Origin: Aristolochia californica
Lineage: Eukaryota > Streptophyta > Magnoliopsida > Piperales > Aristolochiaceae
NCBI GenBank assembly: GCA_029961685.1
Contig: JARWKL010000008.1
Span: 33,791,619-33,855,618 of the forward strand
Length of the DNA stretch: 64,000 bases
Reading direction: 5' to 3'
Made by a program: the position numbers and the translations under genes. A model generated the notes under the pieces. The model made no database searches. It saw only the letters and a program-made list of their open reading frames with translations, and was not told where the DNA came from. Below are positions 1-11,935 of the stretch, piece after piece (the first letter of the stretch is position 1; each line of letters starts with the position of its first letter).

Positions 1-1450
1 AGCTGACCTAACAGTAATAGATGATTGTGAAATGATGTATCGGTCTATCATGCGTAACGGGCTAAATATTTGTAAGAAATGACTTATGGATTGGGAGTCA
101 ACATTCAGTTAAAAATCACCCGCCTCCCCCTTTTTCCCAACGATTGCAAAACCTAATATATAGAAACTAGAAAGAGTTTACAATCCCTAAAAATTACAAA
201 AAAATTTTGGAATTATCTCTCTCTATATTTGTCCATTTGCATCTTAGATGTATACTTTTTCCTTAAATCAAAACATGAGTTTTCACTATTCGCTTTATCT
301 CGTAAGATAAGGCAAATAGTTCACAACAAAATGAAAATTTTAATGTTTATGTTTTCAAAAAATTTAATACACCAACAAATGCAAGTAAAGAAAATTTATT
401 CACACACCAAAAATGAAAACAAAAGTTTTAATATCCAAGTTTGTTAAATTCCACAAGTTCAACCCTAATAGCTTGGAATTTTATAAGAAAGAGATCTCTA
501 ATTGATCCTACACATGTTTTAAATATGGATATGCATGGTTGAAACATGTTCAAGATGCAAATGATCTATGGATCCAATTCTCATTAAATTCTCAAGTGAA
601 CGTGTGGTGGTATATTTACCCGAGTCAAACAAGCCAATATATTTCCCATTTACAAAAAGCAGACCTAACAATCATTGATGATTGTAAAGTGATTTATCTG
701 TCAATCATACATAATGGGGTATATTTTTAAAAAAAATGACTTATGGATTGGTGTCAACACAGAGTAAAAAATCCCTACCCCCCTATTTTCCCGATAATTG
801 CAAAACCTAATATATAAAAACTAGAAAAACTTTACAATCCCTAATAATTATAGACACTTTTTGGAATTATTTCTCTCTTCATTTCTGCATTTCCATTTTA
901 GATGTATATTTTTTTCTTAAATATAAACTTGAGTTTTCACTTTTCCCTTTATCTCGTAAACAAAAAGATTAGGCAAATAGACCACAACAAAATAAAAATT
1001 TTAGAGTTTGTGTGTGCTAAAAATTAAAAACAACAACAAATGTTAGTAAGAAAAATTTATTCACACACCAAAAATGAACATAAAGATTTTGGTATCCAAG
1101 TTTGTAAAATTCCTCTTGTTCAACCCTAATAGCATGGAATTTTATAAGAAAGAGATTTCTAATTGATCCTACACAAGTTTTAAATATGGATATTCATGCT
1201 TGAAACCTGTTAAAGCTACAAATGACCTAAGGATCCAAACCTCATTAAATTCTCAAGTGAACGTGTGGTGGGATATTTACCCGAGTCAAACAAGCCGTTA
1301 TTTATCTCATTTACAAAAAGCTGACCTAAGTGTCATAGATGATTGTAAAGTGATTTATCGGTCAATCATACATAACGGGCTAAATATTTGTAAGAAATGA
1401 CTTACGGATTGGGAGTCAACATTCAGTTAAAAATCCCCTGCCCCCCAGCT

Positions 1451-1476
1451 CCCCCCCCCCCCCCCCCCCCCCCCCC
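1451..1476. repeat. Homopolymer C run (26 nt) inside a satellite monomer
   Basis: The ordinary monomer has a short pyrimidine tract (cctccccctttttccc) here. In this copy the tract has expanded to 26 consecutive C after 'ccccccagct'. It accounts for part of the long spacing of this monomer. It is a slippage hot spot, and its exact length may be a sequencing or assembly estimate. Confidence 0.9.
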
Positions 1477-4400
1477 ACCCTTTTCCCAACGATTGAAAAA
1501 CCAAATATATATATATACAATCTAGAAAGAGTTCAAAATCCCTACAAATTACAAAAAAAAAAATTGGAATTATCTCTCTCTACATTTGTGCATTTCCATC
1601 TTAGATGTAAAATTTTTTCATAAATCAAAACTTCAGTTTTCACTATTTGTTTTATCTCGTAAACAAAAAGATAAGGCAAATAGTTCACATCAAATTGAAA
1701 ATTTTAAAGTTTATGTATGCAAAACATTTATTACACCAACAAATGCAAGTAAAGAAAATTTATTCACAAACCACAAATGAACACAAAAGTTTTGATATCC
1801 AAGTTTGTTAAATTTCACAAGTTCAACCCGAATATCTTGGAATTTTATAAGAAAGATATTTCTAATTGATCCTACACATGTTTTAAATATTGATATGCAT
1901 GCTCGAAACATGTTCAAGATACAAATGACCTATGGATCCAATCCTCATTAAATTTTCAAGTGAACGTGCGGTGGCATATTTACCAAAGTTAAAAGAGCCA
2001 ACATTTTGCCCATTTACGAAAAGCAGACCCAACAATCATTGATGATTTTTAAAGTGATTTATCGGTCAATAATGCATAATTAGCTATTTGTTTTTAAGAA
2101 ATGACTTGTGGTTTGGTGTCAACACAGAGTTAAAAATCCCCTACCTCCCCCTTTTCTCGACAATTGCAAAACCTAATATATAAAAACTATAAAGACTTTA
2201 CAATCCCTAATAATTATAAACACTTTTTTGAATTATCTCTCTCTTCATTTGTGCATTTCCATTTTTGATGTAAAATTTTTTCTGAAATAAAAACTTGAGT
2301 TTTCACTTTTCCCTTTATCTCGTAAACAAAAAGATTAGGCAAATACACCACAACAAAATGAAACTTTTAGATTTTATGTGTGCAAAAAATTAAAAACAAC
2401 AACAAATGTTAGTAAAGAAAATTTAATCACACACAAAAAATGAACATCAAGGTTTTGATATCCAAGTTTGGGAAATTCCACTTTTTCAACCCAAAAAGAA
2501 AGGAATTTTATAAGAAAGAGATTTCTAATTGATCCTTCACAAGTTTTAAATATGAATATGCATGCTTGAAACCTGTTAAAGATACAAATGACCTATGGAT
2601 CCAAACGTCATTAAATTCTCAAGTGAATGTGCGGTGGGATTACCCGAGTCAAACAAGCCATTATTTTAATCATTTACAAAAAGTAGACCTAATAGTCTTA
2701 GATGATTGTAAAGTGATTTATCGGTTAATCATGCATAACGGGCTAAATATTTGTAACAAATGACTTATGGATTGGGAGTCAACATTCAGTTAAAAATCCC
2801 CTGCCTCCCCCTTTTTCCCAACGATTGAAAAACCTAATATATACAAACTAGAAAGAGTTTACAATCCCTACAAATTACAAAAACTTTTTCGAATGATGTT
2901 TCTCTACATTTCTGCATTTCCATCTTAGATGGATACTTTTTCTTAAATCAAAATTTCAGTTTTCACTATTTGCTTTATCTCGTAAACAAAAAGATAAGGA
3001 AAATAGTTCACAACAAAATGAAAATTTTAAAGTTTATGTATGCCAAAAAATTTAATACACCAACAAATGCAAGTAAAGAAAATTTATTCACACACCACAA
3101 ATGAACAAAACTGTTTTGATATCCAAGTTTGTTAAATTCCACATGTTCAACCCTAATAGCTTGGAATTTTATAAGAAAGATATTTCTAATTGATCCTACA
3201 CATGTTTTAAATATGGATATGCATGTGTCAAAATGCAAATGACCTATGGATCAAATTCTCATTAAATTCTCAAGTGAACGTGCGGTGGTATATTTTCCCG
3301 AGTCAAACAAGCCAATATTTTGCCCAATTACAAAAAAGCAGACCTAACAATCATTAATGATTGTAAAGTGATTTATCGGTCAATCATGCATAATGGGTTA
3401 TATATTTTTAAGGAATGACTTATGGATTGGTGCCAACACAGACTTAAAAATCCCCTACGTCCCCCTTTTCCCGAAAATTGCAAACCTAATATATAAAAAC
3501 TAGAAAGACTTTACAGTCCCTAAGAATTATAGACACTTTTTGGAATTATCTCTCTCTTCATTTGTGCATTTCCATTTTAGATGTATACTTTTTTCTTAAA
3601 TAAAAACTTGATTTTTCAGTTTTCCCTTTATCTCGTAAACAAAAAGATTAGGCAAATACACCACAACAAAATGAAAATTTTATAGTTTATGTGTGTAAAA
3701 AATTAAAAACAACAACAAATGTTAGTAAAGAAAATTTATTCACACACCACAAATGAAGACAAAGGTTTTGATATCCATGTTTGGGCAATTCCTCTTGTTC
3801 AACCCTAATAGCAAGGAATATTATAAGAAAGAGATTTCTAATTGATCCTACACAAGTTTTAAATATGGATATTCATGCTTGAAACCTATTAAAGATACAA
3901 ATGACCTATGTATCCAAACCTCATTAAATTCTCAAGTAAATGTGCAGTGGTATATTTACCCGAGTCAAACACGCCATTATTTTGCTCATTTACAAAAAGC
4001 TTACCTAACAGTCATAGATGGTTGTAAAGTGATTTATCGGCCAATCATCCGTAACGGGCTAAATATTTGTTAGAAATGACTTATGGATTGGGAGTCAACA
4101 CTCGGTTAAAAATCCCCCACCTCCCCCTTTTTCCCAACGATTGCAAAACCTAATATTTAAAAACTAGAAAGAGTTTACAATCCCTACAAATTAAAAAAAC
4201 TTTTTGGAATTATCTCTCTCTACATTTGTGCATTTCCATCTTAGATGTATACTTTTTTCTTAAATGAAAAATTGAGTTTTCACTATTCGCTTTATCTCGT
4301 AAACTAAAAGATAAGTTAAATAGTTCACAACGAAAAGAAAATTTTAAAGTTTAAGTATGTAAAAAATTTAATACACCAAAAAATGTAAGTAAAGAAAATT

Positions 4401-4784
4401 TATTAACACACCACAAATGAACACTAAAGTTTTGATATCCAAGTTTGTTAAATTCCACAAGTTCAACCCTAATAGCTTGGAATTTTATAAGAAAGAGATT
4501 TCTAATTGATCCTACACATGTTTTAAATATAGATATGCATGTTTGAAATATGTTCAAGATGCAAATGACTTATGGATCCAATCCTCATTAAATTTCAAGA
4601 GAACGAGCGGTGGTATATTTACCCGAGTCAAACAAGCCAATATTTTGCCCATATACAAAAAGCAGACCTAACAATCATTGATGAATGTAAAGTGATTTAT
4701 CGGTTAATCATACGTAATGGGCTATATTTTTTTTAAGGAATGACTTATGGATTGGTGTCAACACAGAGTTAAAAATCTCCTACC

Positions 4785-4805
4785 TCTCCCTTTTCCCTTT
4801 ATCTC
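4785..4805. other. Deletion junction in a satellite monomer
   Basis: The monomer between anchors 4545 and 5049 is about 160 bp short. The join lies where 'ccttttccc' of the pyrimidine tract runs straight into 'tttatctcataaac', which is normally preceded by 'cacttttccc'. The shared 'cttttccc' is microhomology at the breakpoint, consistent with slippage or microhomology-mediated deletion. Confidence 0.75.
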
Positions 4806-5685
4806 ATAAACAAAAAGATTAGGCAAATACACCACAACAAAATAAAAATTTTAGAGTTTATGTGTGTTAAAAATTAAAACAACAACAAATGTTTGTAAGG
4901 AAAATTTATTCACACACCACAAATGAACATAAAGGTTTTGATATCCAAGTTTGTAAAATTCCACTTGTTCAACCCTAATTGCATGGAGTTTTATAAGAAA
5001 GAGATTTCTAATTGATCCTACACAAGTTTTAAATATGGATATGCATGTTTGAAACCTGTTAAAGATACAAATGACCTATGGATCCAAACCTCACTAAATT
5101 CTCAAGTGAACGTGCGGTGGGATAATTACCAGAGTCAAGCAAGCCATTATTTGGCTCATTTACAAAAAGCTAACCTAACAGTCAAAGATGATTGTAAAGA
5201 AATTTATCAGTCAATCATGCGTAACGGGCTAAATATTTGTAAGAAATGACTTATAGATTGGGAGTCAACATTCAATTAAAAATCCCTCGCCTCCCCCTTT
5301 TTCCCAAGGATTGTAAAACCTAATATATAGAAACTAGAAAGAGTTTACAATCCATACAAATTAAAAAAACGTTTTGGAATTATCTCTCTCTACATTTGTC
5401 TATTTCCATCTTAGATGTATACTTTTTTCTTAAATCAAAACATGAGTTTTCACTATTCGCTTTATCTCGTAAACTAAAAGAAAAGGCAAACAGTTCACAA
5501 TAAAATGAAAATTTTAAAGTTTATGTATGCAAAAAATTTAATACACCAACAAATGCATGTAAAGAAAATTTATTCACACACCACAAATGAACACAAAAGT
5601 TTTGATATCCAAGTTTGTTAAATTCCACAAGTTCAACCCTAATAGCTTGGAATTTTATAAGAAAGAGATTTCTAATTGATCCTAC

Positions 5686-5723
5686 ACATGTTTTAAATAT
5701 GGATATGCATCCTTGAAACATGT
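5686..5723. other. Conserved dyad symmetry at the monomer junction
   Basis: Arms acatgttttaa and ttgaaacatgt are reverse complements with one mismatch over 11 bp. They flank a 16-bp AT-rich spacer that contains the self-complementary hexamer atgcat. The same arrangement recurs in nearly every monomer on both array arms, for example 13295-13335 and 37170-37210. It could extrude as a cruciform or be a protein-binding dyad. The function is inference. Confidence 0.7.
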
Positions 5724-6375
5724 TCAAGATGCAAATGACCTATGGATCCAATCCTCATTAAATTCTAAAGTGAACGTGCGGTGGTATATTTACCCGAGTC
5801 AAACAAGCCAATATTTGGCCCATATACAAAAAGCAGACCTAACAATCATTGATGATTGTAAAGTGATTTATCGGTCAACCATGCATAATGGGCTATATTT
5901 TTTTAAGGAATGACTAATGGATTGGTGTCAACACAGAGTTAAAAATCCCCTACCTCCCCCTTTTCTCGAAAATTGCAAAACCTAATATATAAAAACTAGA
6001 AAGACTTTACAATCCCTAATAATTATAGACACTTTTTGGAATTATGTCTCTGTTCATTTATGCATTTCAATTTTAGATGTATACTTTTTTCTTAAATAAA
6101 AACTTGAGTTTTCACTTTTCGCTTTATCTCGTAAACAAAAAGATTAGGCAAATAAACCACAAAAAAAATGAAAATTTTAGAGTTTATGTGAGCAAAAAAT
6201 TAAAAACAACAACAAATGTTAGTAAAGAAAATTTATTCACACACCACAAATGAACACAAAGGTTTTGATATCCAAGTTTGGGAAATTCCTCTTATTCAAC
6301 CCTAATAGCAAGGAATATTAAAAGAAAGAGATTTTTAATTGATCCTACACAAGTTTTAAATATGGATATGCATGC
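5713..6375 (+). repeat. Representative satellite monomer (type A copy)
   Basis: This full copy is chosen to describe monomer anatomy. In order it holds the end of the anchor dyad (acatgttt ... aaacatgt), a BamHI-like ggatcc, the block with 'gtcaaacaagcca', the dyad CAATCATTGATGATTG, a pyrimidine tract (cctcccccttttc), a T/A-rich centre with 'ttttcttaaat' and 'tttatctcgtaaac', the block 'cacaccacaaatgaacaca', and the telomere-like octamer aaccctaa before the next dyad. The length of about 663 bp is close to four nucleosome repeats, which is suggestive only. I do not recognise the family from memory. Confidence 0.85.
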
Positions 6376-7746
6376 TTGAAACTTGTTAAAGATACAAATG
6401 ACCTATGGATCCAAACCTCATCAAATTCTCAAGTAAACGGGTGGTGGGATATTTACCCGAGTCAAACTAGCCATTTTTTTGCACATTTACAAAATACTGA
6501 CCTAACAGTCATAGATGATTGTAAAGTGATTTATCGGCCAATCATCCGTAACGGGCTAAATATTTGTAAGAAATGACTTATGGATTTGGAGTCAACACTC
6601 AGTTAAAATTCCCCGCCTCCCCCTTTTTCCCAACTATTGTAAAACCTAATATTTACAAACTAGAAAGAGTTTACAATCCGTACAAATTACAAAAACTTTT
6701 TGGAATTATCTCTCTCTACATTTGTGCATTTCCATCTTAGATGTATTCATTTTTCTTAAATAAAAACTTGAGTTTTCACTTTTCACTTTATCTCGTAAAC
6801 ACAAAGATAAGGCAAATAGTTCACAACAAAATGAAAATTTTAAAGTTTATGTATGCAAAAAAGTTAATACACCAACAAATGCAAGTAAAGAAAATTTATT
6901 CACACACCACAAATGAACACAAAATTTTTGATATCCAAGTTTGTTAAATTCCACAAGTTCAACCCTAATAGCTTGGAATTTTATAAGAAAGAGATTTCTA
7001 ATTGATCCTACACATGTTTTAAATATAGATATGCATGTTTGAAACATGTTCAAGATGCAAATGACCAATGGATCGAATCCTCATAAAATTCTCAAGTGAA
7101 CGTGCGATGGTATATTTACTCGAGTCAAACAAGCCAATATTTTGCCCATATATAAAACGCAGACCTAACAATCATTGATGATTGTTAAGTGATTTATCGG
7201 TCAATCATGCATAATGGGCTATATTTTTTTAAGGAATGACTTATGGATTGGTGTCTACATAGAGTTAAAAATCCCCTACCTCCCCCTTTTCATGACAATT
7301 GAAAAACCTAATATATAAAAACTAGAAAGAGTTTAAAATCCTTAAAAATTATAGACTGTTTTTAAAATTATCTCTCTCTTCTTTTGTGCATTTCCATTTT
7401 AGATGTATACTTTTTTATTAAATGAAAACTTGAGTTTTCTCTTTTCCCTTTATCTCGTAAACAAACACATTAGGCAAATAAACCACAACAAAAAGAAAAT
7501 TTTAGAGTTTATGTGTGCAAAAAATTAAAAACAACAACTAATGTAAGTAAAGAAAATTTATTCACACACCATAAAGGAACACAAATGTTTTGATACCCAA
7601 GTTTGGTAAATTCCACTAGTTCAACCCTCATAGAATGAAATTTTATAAGAAAGAGATTTCTAATTGATTCTACACCTGTTTTAAATATTGATATGCAAGC
7701 TTGAAACATGTTAAAGATGCAAATGACCTATGAATCCAAACCTCAT

Positions 7747-8187
7747 TATTGGAAGATAAGCTCAAGCCCACATGACCAAGGAAGGCCCACATATCTAAGA
7801 TTATTATAAGATGGGCCACTTGACCAAGGAAGGCCCACAAGATGGGCCCAAGCCCATTAGAAGTAGGACCCACAATGATTACCATGACCTGGCATCCTTA
7901 TCACATTAGTTGGAAGATCAAGAAGGATTCACAAAAGTATCTTATGTTATGGTCACGACCAAGAAGAGTTTTAGTTTAAGTTATGTTTGTATCTTATCAG
8001 TATTGAGTTATTTAGTTATGCTAGGACTTATCTTTAAGTGTTAGAGTCTGGGTGTAATTGAGACAAGGGTAGTTTTATTGTAATTGGACTCTACTACCTT
8101 CCTCTATTATAAATAGAGGTTCATGTACTCTGATTACAACAAGTTATTGATGTCAGTGAAGTATTTCACTTTTCCATAAAATCAACA
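7747..8187 (+). mobile_element. Solo LTR, family A, + orientation
   Basis: A 441-bp insertion interrupts one satellite monomer. It is flanked by the 5-bp duplication CTCAT (7742-7746 and 8188-8192). It starts TATTGGAAG (family consensus TGTTGGAAG, so the terminal TG has decayed to TA) and ends ATCAACA. It carries the family's GGCCC-rich left part and a TATAAATA core promoter at 8108-8115. No internal region or second LTR is present, so it is a solo LTR, presumably left by recombination between the two LTRs of a full element. Removing it and one target copy leaves a monomer of about 661 bp (anchors 7705 to 8812). Confidence 0.92.
8101..8119 (+). promoter_or_regulatory. LTR core promoter: TATA box inside a palindrome
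   Basis: TATAAATA at 8108-8115 lies within CCTCTATTATAAATAGAGG, an inverted repeat with perfect 8-bp arms and a 3-nt centre. The same palindrome, complete or decayed, is found in the other family A LTRs (for example 16208-16226 and 17320-17338) and in the family C LTRs. The TATA role in transcription from the LTR is known for such elements. A role for the palindrome is inference. Confidence 0.7.
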
Positions 8188-8192
8188 CTCAT

Positions 8193-11100
8193 TAAATTCT
8201 GTAAACGTGTGGTGGGATATTTGCCCGAGTCAAACAAGTCATTATTTTGCCCATTTAAAAAAAACTGACCTAACAATCATTGATGATTGTAAAGTGATAT
8301 ATTGGTAAATCATGCGTAATGGGCAATATTTTTGTATGAAATGACTTATGGATTGGGAGTCAACACTCAGTTAAAAATCCTTCGCCTTCCCCTTCTTCCC
8401 CACGATTGCAAAACCTAATATATACAAACAAGAAAGAGTTTACAATCCCTTCAAATTACATAAACTTTTTGGAATCATCTCTCTCTACATTTGTGCATTT
8501 CCATCTTAGATGTAGACATTTTTCCTTAAATCAAACCTTGAGTTTTCACTATTTGCTTTATCCCCTAAAAAAAAAAAAAGATAAGGCAAATAGATCACAA
8601 CAAAATGAAAATTTTAAAGTTTATGTTTGCAAAAAATTTAAAACAACAACCAATGCAAGTAAAGAATATTTATTCATACACCACAAATGAACACAAAAGT
8701 TTTTATATCCATGTTTGGTAAATTGCACAAGTTCAACCCTAATAGCTTGGAATTTTATAAGAAAGAGATTTCTAATTGATCCTACACATGTTTTAAATAT
8801 GGATATGCATGCTTGAAACATGTTCAAGATGCAAATGACCTATGGATCCAATCCTCAATAAATTCTCAAGTGAACGTGCGGTGGAATATTTACTTGAGTC
8901 AAACAAATTAATATTTTGTCCATTTACAAAATGTTGATCTAACAATCATTGATGATTGTAAAGTTATTTATCGGCCAATCATGCATATTGGGAAATATTT
9001 TTATTAAAAATGACTTATGGATTGGTGTCAACACACAGTTAAAAATCCCCTGCCTCCCCCTTTTCTCGACAATTGCAAAAATTAATATATAAAAACTAGA
9101 AAGTGTTTATAATCCCTTAAAATTATAGAATTTTTTTGAAATTATCTCTCTTCATTTGTGCATTTTCATTTTAGATGTATACTTTTTTATTAAATAAAAA
9201 CTTGAGTTTTCACTTTTCCCTTTATCTCGTAAACAAAAAGATTAGGCAAATAGATCACAACAAAATGAAACTTTTAGAGTTTATGCGTGAAAAAAATTAA
9301 AAACAACAACAAATGTAAGTAAAGAAAATTTATTCACACACCACAAATGAACACAAATATTTTGATACCCAAGTTTGGGAAATTCCGCTTGTTCAACCTT
9401 AATAGCATGGAATTTTATAAGAAAGAGATTTCTAATTGATCCTACACATGGTTTAAATATTGATATGCAAGCTTGAAACATGTTAAAGATGCAAATGACC
9501 AATGGATCTAAACCTCATTAAATTCTACAGTAAACCTCTGGTGGGATATTTACCCGAGTCAAACAAGTCATTATTTTGCTCTGTTAAAAAAAACTGACCT
9601 AACAATCATAGATGATTGTAAAGTGATTTATCGGTAAATCATGCGTAATGGGCTATATTTTTTTATGAAATGACTTATGGATTCTGAGTCAACGCTCAGT
9701 TAAAAATCCCCTCCCTGTCCTTTTCCCGACAATTGCAAAACCTATTATTTAAAAACTAGAAAGAGTTTACAATCCCTAAAAATTACAGAAATTTTTGGAT
9801 TTATCTTTCTGTACATTTTTGCATTCCTCCTTTTAGTAGTATACATTTTTGCAGACACTTTTTGGAATTATCTCTCTCTATATTTCTACATTTCCATTTT
9901 ATATGTATATTTTTTTCAGAAATCAAAACTTGAGTTTTCACCTTTCCCTTTATCTCATAAACAAAAAGATAAGGCAAATAGATCACAACAAAATAAAATT
10001 TTAGAGTTTATGTATGCTAAAAATTTAAAAAGCCAACAAATGTAAACAAAGAAAATTTATTGACACACCACAAATGAATCCAAAGGTTTTGTTATCCAAG
10101 TTTGGGAAATTCCACTAGTTCAACCCTAATAGCTTGGAATTTTATAAGAATGAGATTTCTAATTGATCCTACACATGTTTTAAAGATAGATATGCATGCT
10201 TGAAACATGTTAAAGACAGAAATGACCTATGGATAGAAACCTCATTAAATTCTCAAGTGAACGTGTGGTAGGATATTTACCCGAGTCAAAAGAGCCATTA
10301 TTTCGCCCATTTACAGAAAGTTGACCTAACAATCATAAATGATTGTATAGTGATTTATCAGTCAATCATGTCAATTTTTTGATAGAAATGACTGATGGAT
10401 TGGGAGTCTACACTCAGTTAAAAATCCCTCACCTCCCCCTTTTCCCACCAATTGCAAAACCAAATATTTAAAAACTAGAAAGAGTTTAGAAACCCTAAAA
10501 ATTACAGATACTTTTTTGGAATTATCTCTCGCTACATTTGTGCATTTTCTTTTTAGATGTTTACATTTTGCTTAAAACAAAACTTGAGTTTTCACTTTTC
10601 TATTTATCTTGTTAACAAAAAGATAAGGGAAATAGATCACAACAAAATGAAAATTTTAGAGTTTATGTATGCAAAAAATTTAAAACAAGTACAAATGTAA
10701 GTAAAGAAAATTCATTCACACACCACAAATGAACACAAAAGTTTTGATATCCAAGTTTGGGAAAATCACTAGTTCAACCCTAATAGCTTTGAATTTTATA
10801 AGAAAGATATTTCTAATTGAACCTACTTGTGTTTTAAATATGGATATGCATGCTTGAAGCATGTTAAAGAGGCAAATATGGATCCAAACCTATTAAAATC
10901 TCAAGTGAACGTGCAACGGGATATTTACCTGAGTCAAAGAAGCCATTTATTTGTCCATTTACAAAAAACTGACCTAACAATCAAAGATGATTGTAAAGTG
11001 ATTTATCTGTTAATCATGCGTAACGGGCTATATTTTTGTAAGAAACGAGTTATGGATTGGGATTCAACACTCACTTAAAAATCATGCGCCTCCCTCTTTT

Positions 11101-11495
11101 CTCGATGATTGCAAAACCTAATATATAAAAATTAGAAAGATTTTACAATCCCTAAAAATTACAGACACTTTTTGGAATTTTCTCTCTCTACATTTGTGCA
11201 TTTCCATTTTAGATGTATACTATTTTCTTACATCAAAACTTGAGTTTTCACTTCTCCCTTTACCTCGTAAACAAAAAGATAAGAAGGCAAATATATCACA
11301 ACAAAACAAAAATTTTAGAGATTATGTATGCAAAAAATTTAAAACAACAACATATGTAAGTAAAGAAAATTTATTTACACGCAAAAAATGAAAACAAAAC
11401 TTTTGATATCCAAGTTTGGGAAATTCAACTAGTTCAACCCTAATAGCTTGGAATTTTATAAGAAAGGGATTTCCTATTGATCCTACACATGTATT
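8193..11495 (+). repeat. Satellite array, left arm, segment 2
   Basis: This continues the + strand array after the solo LTR, with anchors near 8812, 9473, 10199 and 10850 and a truncated last copy ending in 'cctacacatgtattaaa'. The monomer split by the LTR and the one at 9473 share private variants ('caagtcattattttgc', a run of eight A before ctgacc, and 'ggtaaatcatgcgtaatgggc'). Net of the LTR they are again about 1.32 kb apart, so the dimer periodicity runs to about 9.7 kb. The 10.2 and 10.85 kb copies no longer alternate clearly. The 9473-10199 spacing is long (726 bp) because of a local duplication. No gene is seen. Confidence 0.93.
9795..9910 (+). repeat. Local imperfect duplication within one monomer
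   Basis: The segment with 'tttttgga', 'atctctctctacattt' and 'gcatttcc' occurs twice in a row in diverged form. The first pass contains 'ttatctttctgtacattttt' and 'gcattcctcctttta'. The second contains 'ctttttggaattatctctct' and 'acatttccatttta'. This adds about 65 bp to the monomer. Confidence 0.6.
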
Positions 11496-11505
11496 AAAGG
11501 GGGAG
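11496..11505 (+). other. Polypurine tract of a truncated family A element
   Basis: AAAGGGGGAG lies immediately upstream of an LTR that begins TGTTGGAAG. This is the standard position of the plus-strand primer of an LTR retrotransposon. Everything upstream is ordinary satellite, so the rest of the element's interior is missing. The first three A could equally be satellite sequence. Confidence 0.8.
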
Positions 11506-11917
11506 TGTTGGAAGATAGGCCCCAAGCCCATACGACCAAGGAAGGCCCACATATCTAAGATTATAATAAGATGGGCCACACGACCAAAGAAGTAGGAACC
11601 ACCATGATTACCATGAGCTGCCATCCTTATCACATAAGTTGGAAGATCAAGAAGGATTCACAAAAGCATCTTTGTCTTATGGTCACGTCCTAGAAGAGTT
11701 CTAGTTTGATTTAGGTTTGTCTTTTACCAATATTGTGTTATTTAATTATGTTAGGACTTATCTTTAAGTGTTAGAGTTTGGGTGTAATTGGGACAAAAGT
11801 AATTTTATTGTAATTGGACTCTACTACCTTCCTCTATTATACATAGAGGTTCATGTACTTTGATTACAAGAAGTTAATGAAGTCAATGAAGTATTTCTGT
11901 TTTCCATAAATTCAACA
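11506..11917 (+). mobile_element. Truncated family A element: 3' LTR at the satellite polarity switch
   Basis: This 412-bp LTR begins TGTTGGAAGATA and ends TTCAACA, with the family promoter palindrome in the form 'cctctattatacatagagg'. It is preceded by a polypurine tract rather than by a target duplication, so it is the 3' end of an element whose interior and 5' LTR are lost. Its left flank is + strand satellite. Its right flank is - strand satellite starting at 11918. No matching 5-bp target duplication exists, as expected if the locus was rearranged after insertion. It sits exactly on the inversion breakpoint of the array. Confidence 0.88.
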
Positions 11918-11935
11918 ACAATCATAAATGATTGT
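11918..11935. other. Palindromic dyad at the array inversion breakpoint
   Basis: ACAATCATAAATGATTGT has perfect 8-bp arms around a 2-nt centre. It is the first satellite sequence after the LTR and the point from which the array reads on the - strand. The same dyad (CAATCAT..ATGATTG) lies in every monomer. Confidence 0.8.

Larger units (their letters stand above)
1..7741 (+). repeat. Satellite array, left arm, segment 1 (about 660-bp monomers in A/B dimers)
   Basis: Tandem monomers read on the + strand. Using the start of the motif ttgaaac as anchor, copies begin near 539, 1200, 1898, 2566, 3225, 3879, 4545, 5049, 5713, 6376, 7037 and 7705, after a partial copy at 1-538. Most spacings are 654-670 bp. 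The exceptions are 1898 (about 698, partly from a C run) and 4545-5049 (504, an internal deletion). Two monomer types alternate. Type A reads 'aaacatgttcaagatg' and 'ggtgtcaacacagag'. Type B reads 'aaacctgttaaagata' and 'gggagtcaaca', with 'aacgggctaaatatttg'. The higher-order unit is therefore about 1.32 kb. No gene is seen; recurrent 60-76-codon frames are shared by all monomers and are not called. This is direct pattern reading; percent identities were not computed. Confidence 0.95.

Noticed and set aside
229..7068. Many 60-76-codon open frames, in both directions, as small genes
   Set aside because: They are three frames repeated once per satellite monomer, mostly with non-ATG starts on the sense strand, with no domain and frequent disabling changes.
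7741..8190. Possible MITE or DNA transposon at the GGCCC-rich insertion
   Set aside because: It lacks terminal inverted repeats beyond the TG..CA ends, has a 5-bp target duplication and TATA promoter, and matches the LTRs of the two-LTR element at 25613-28303.
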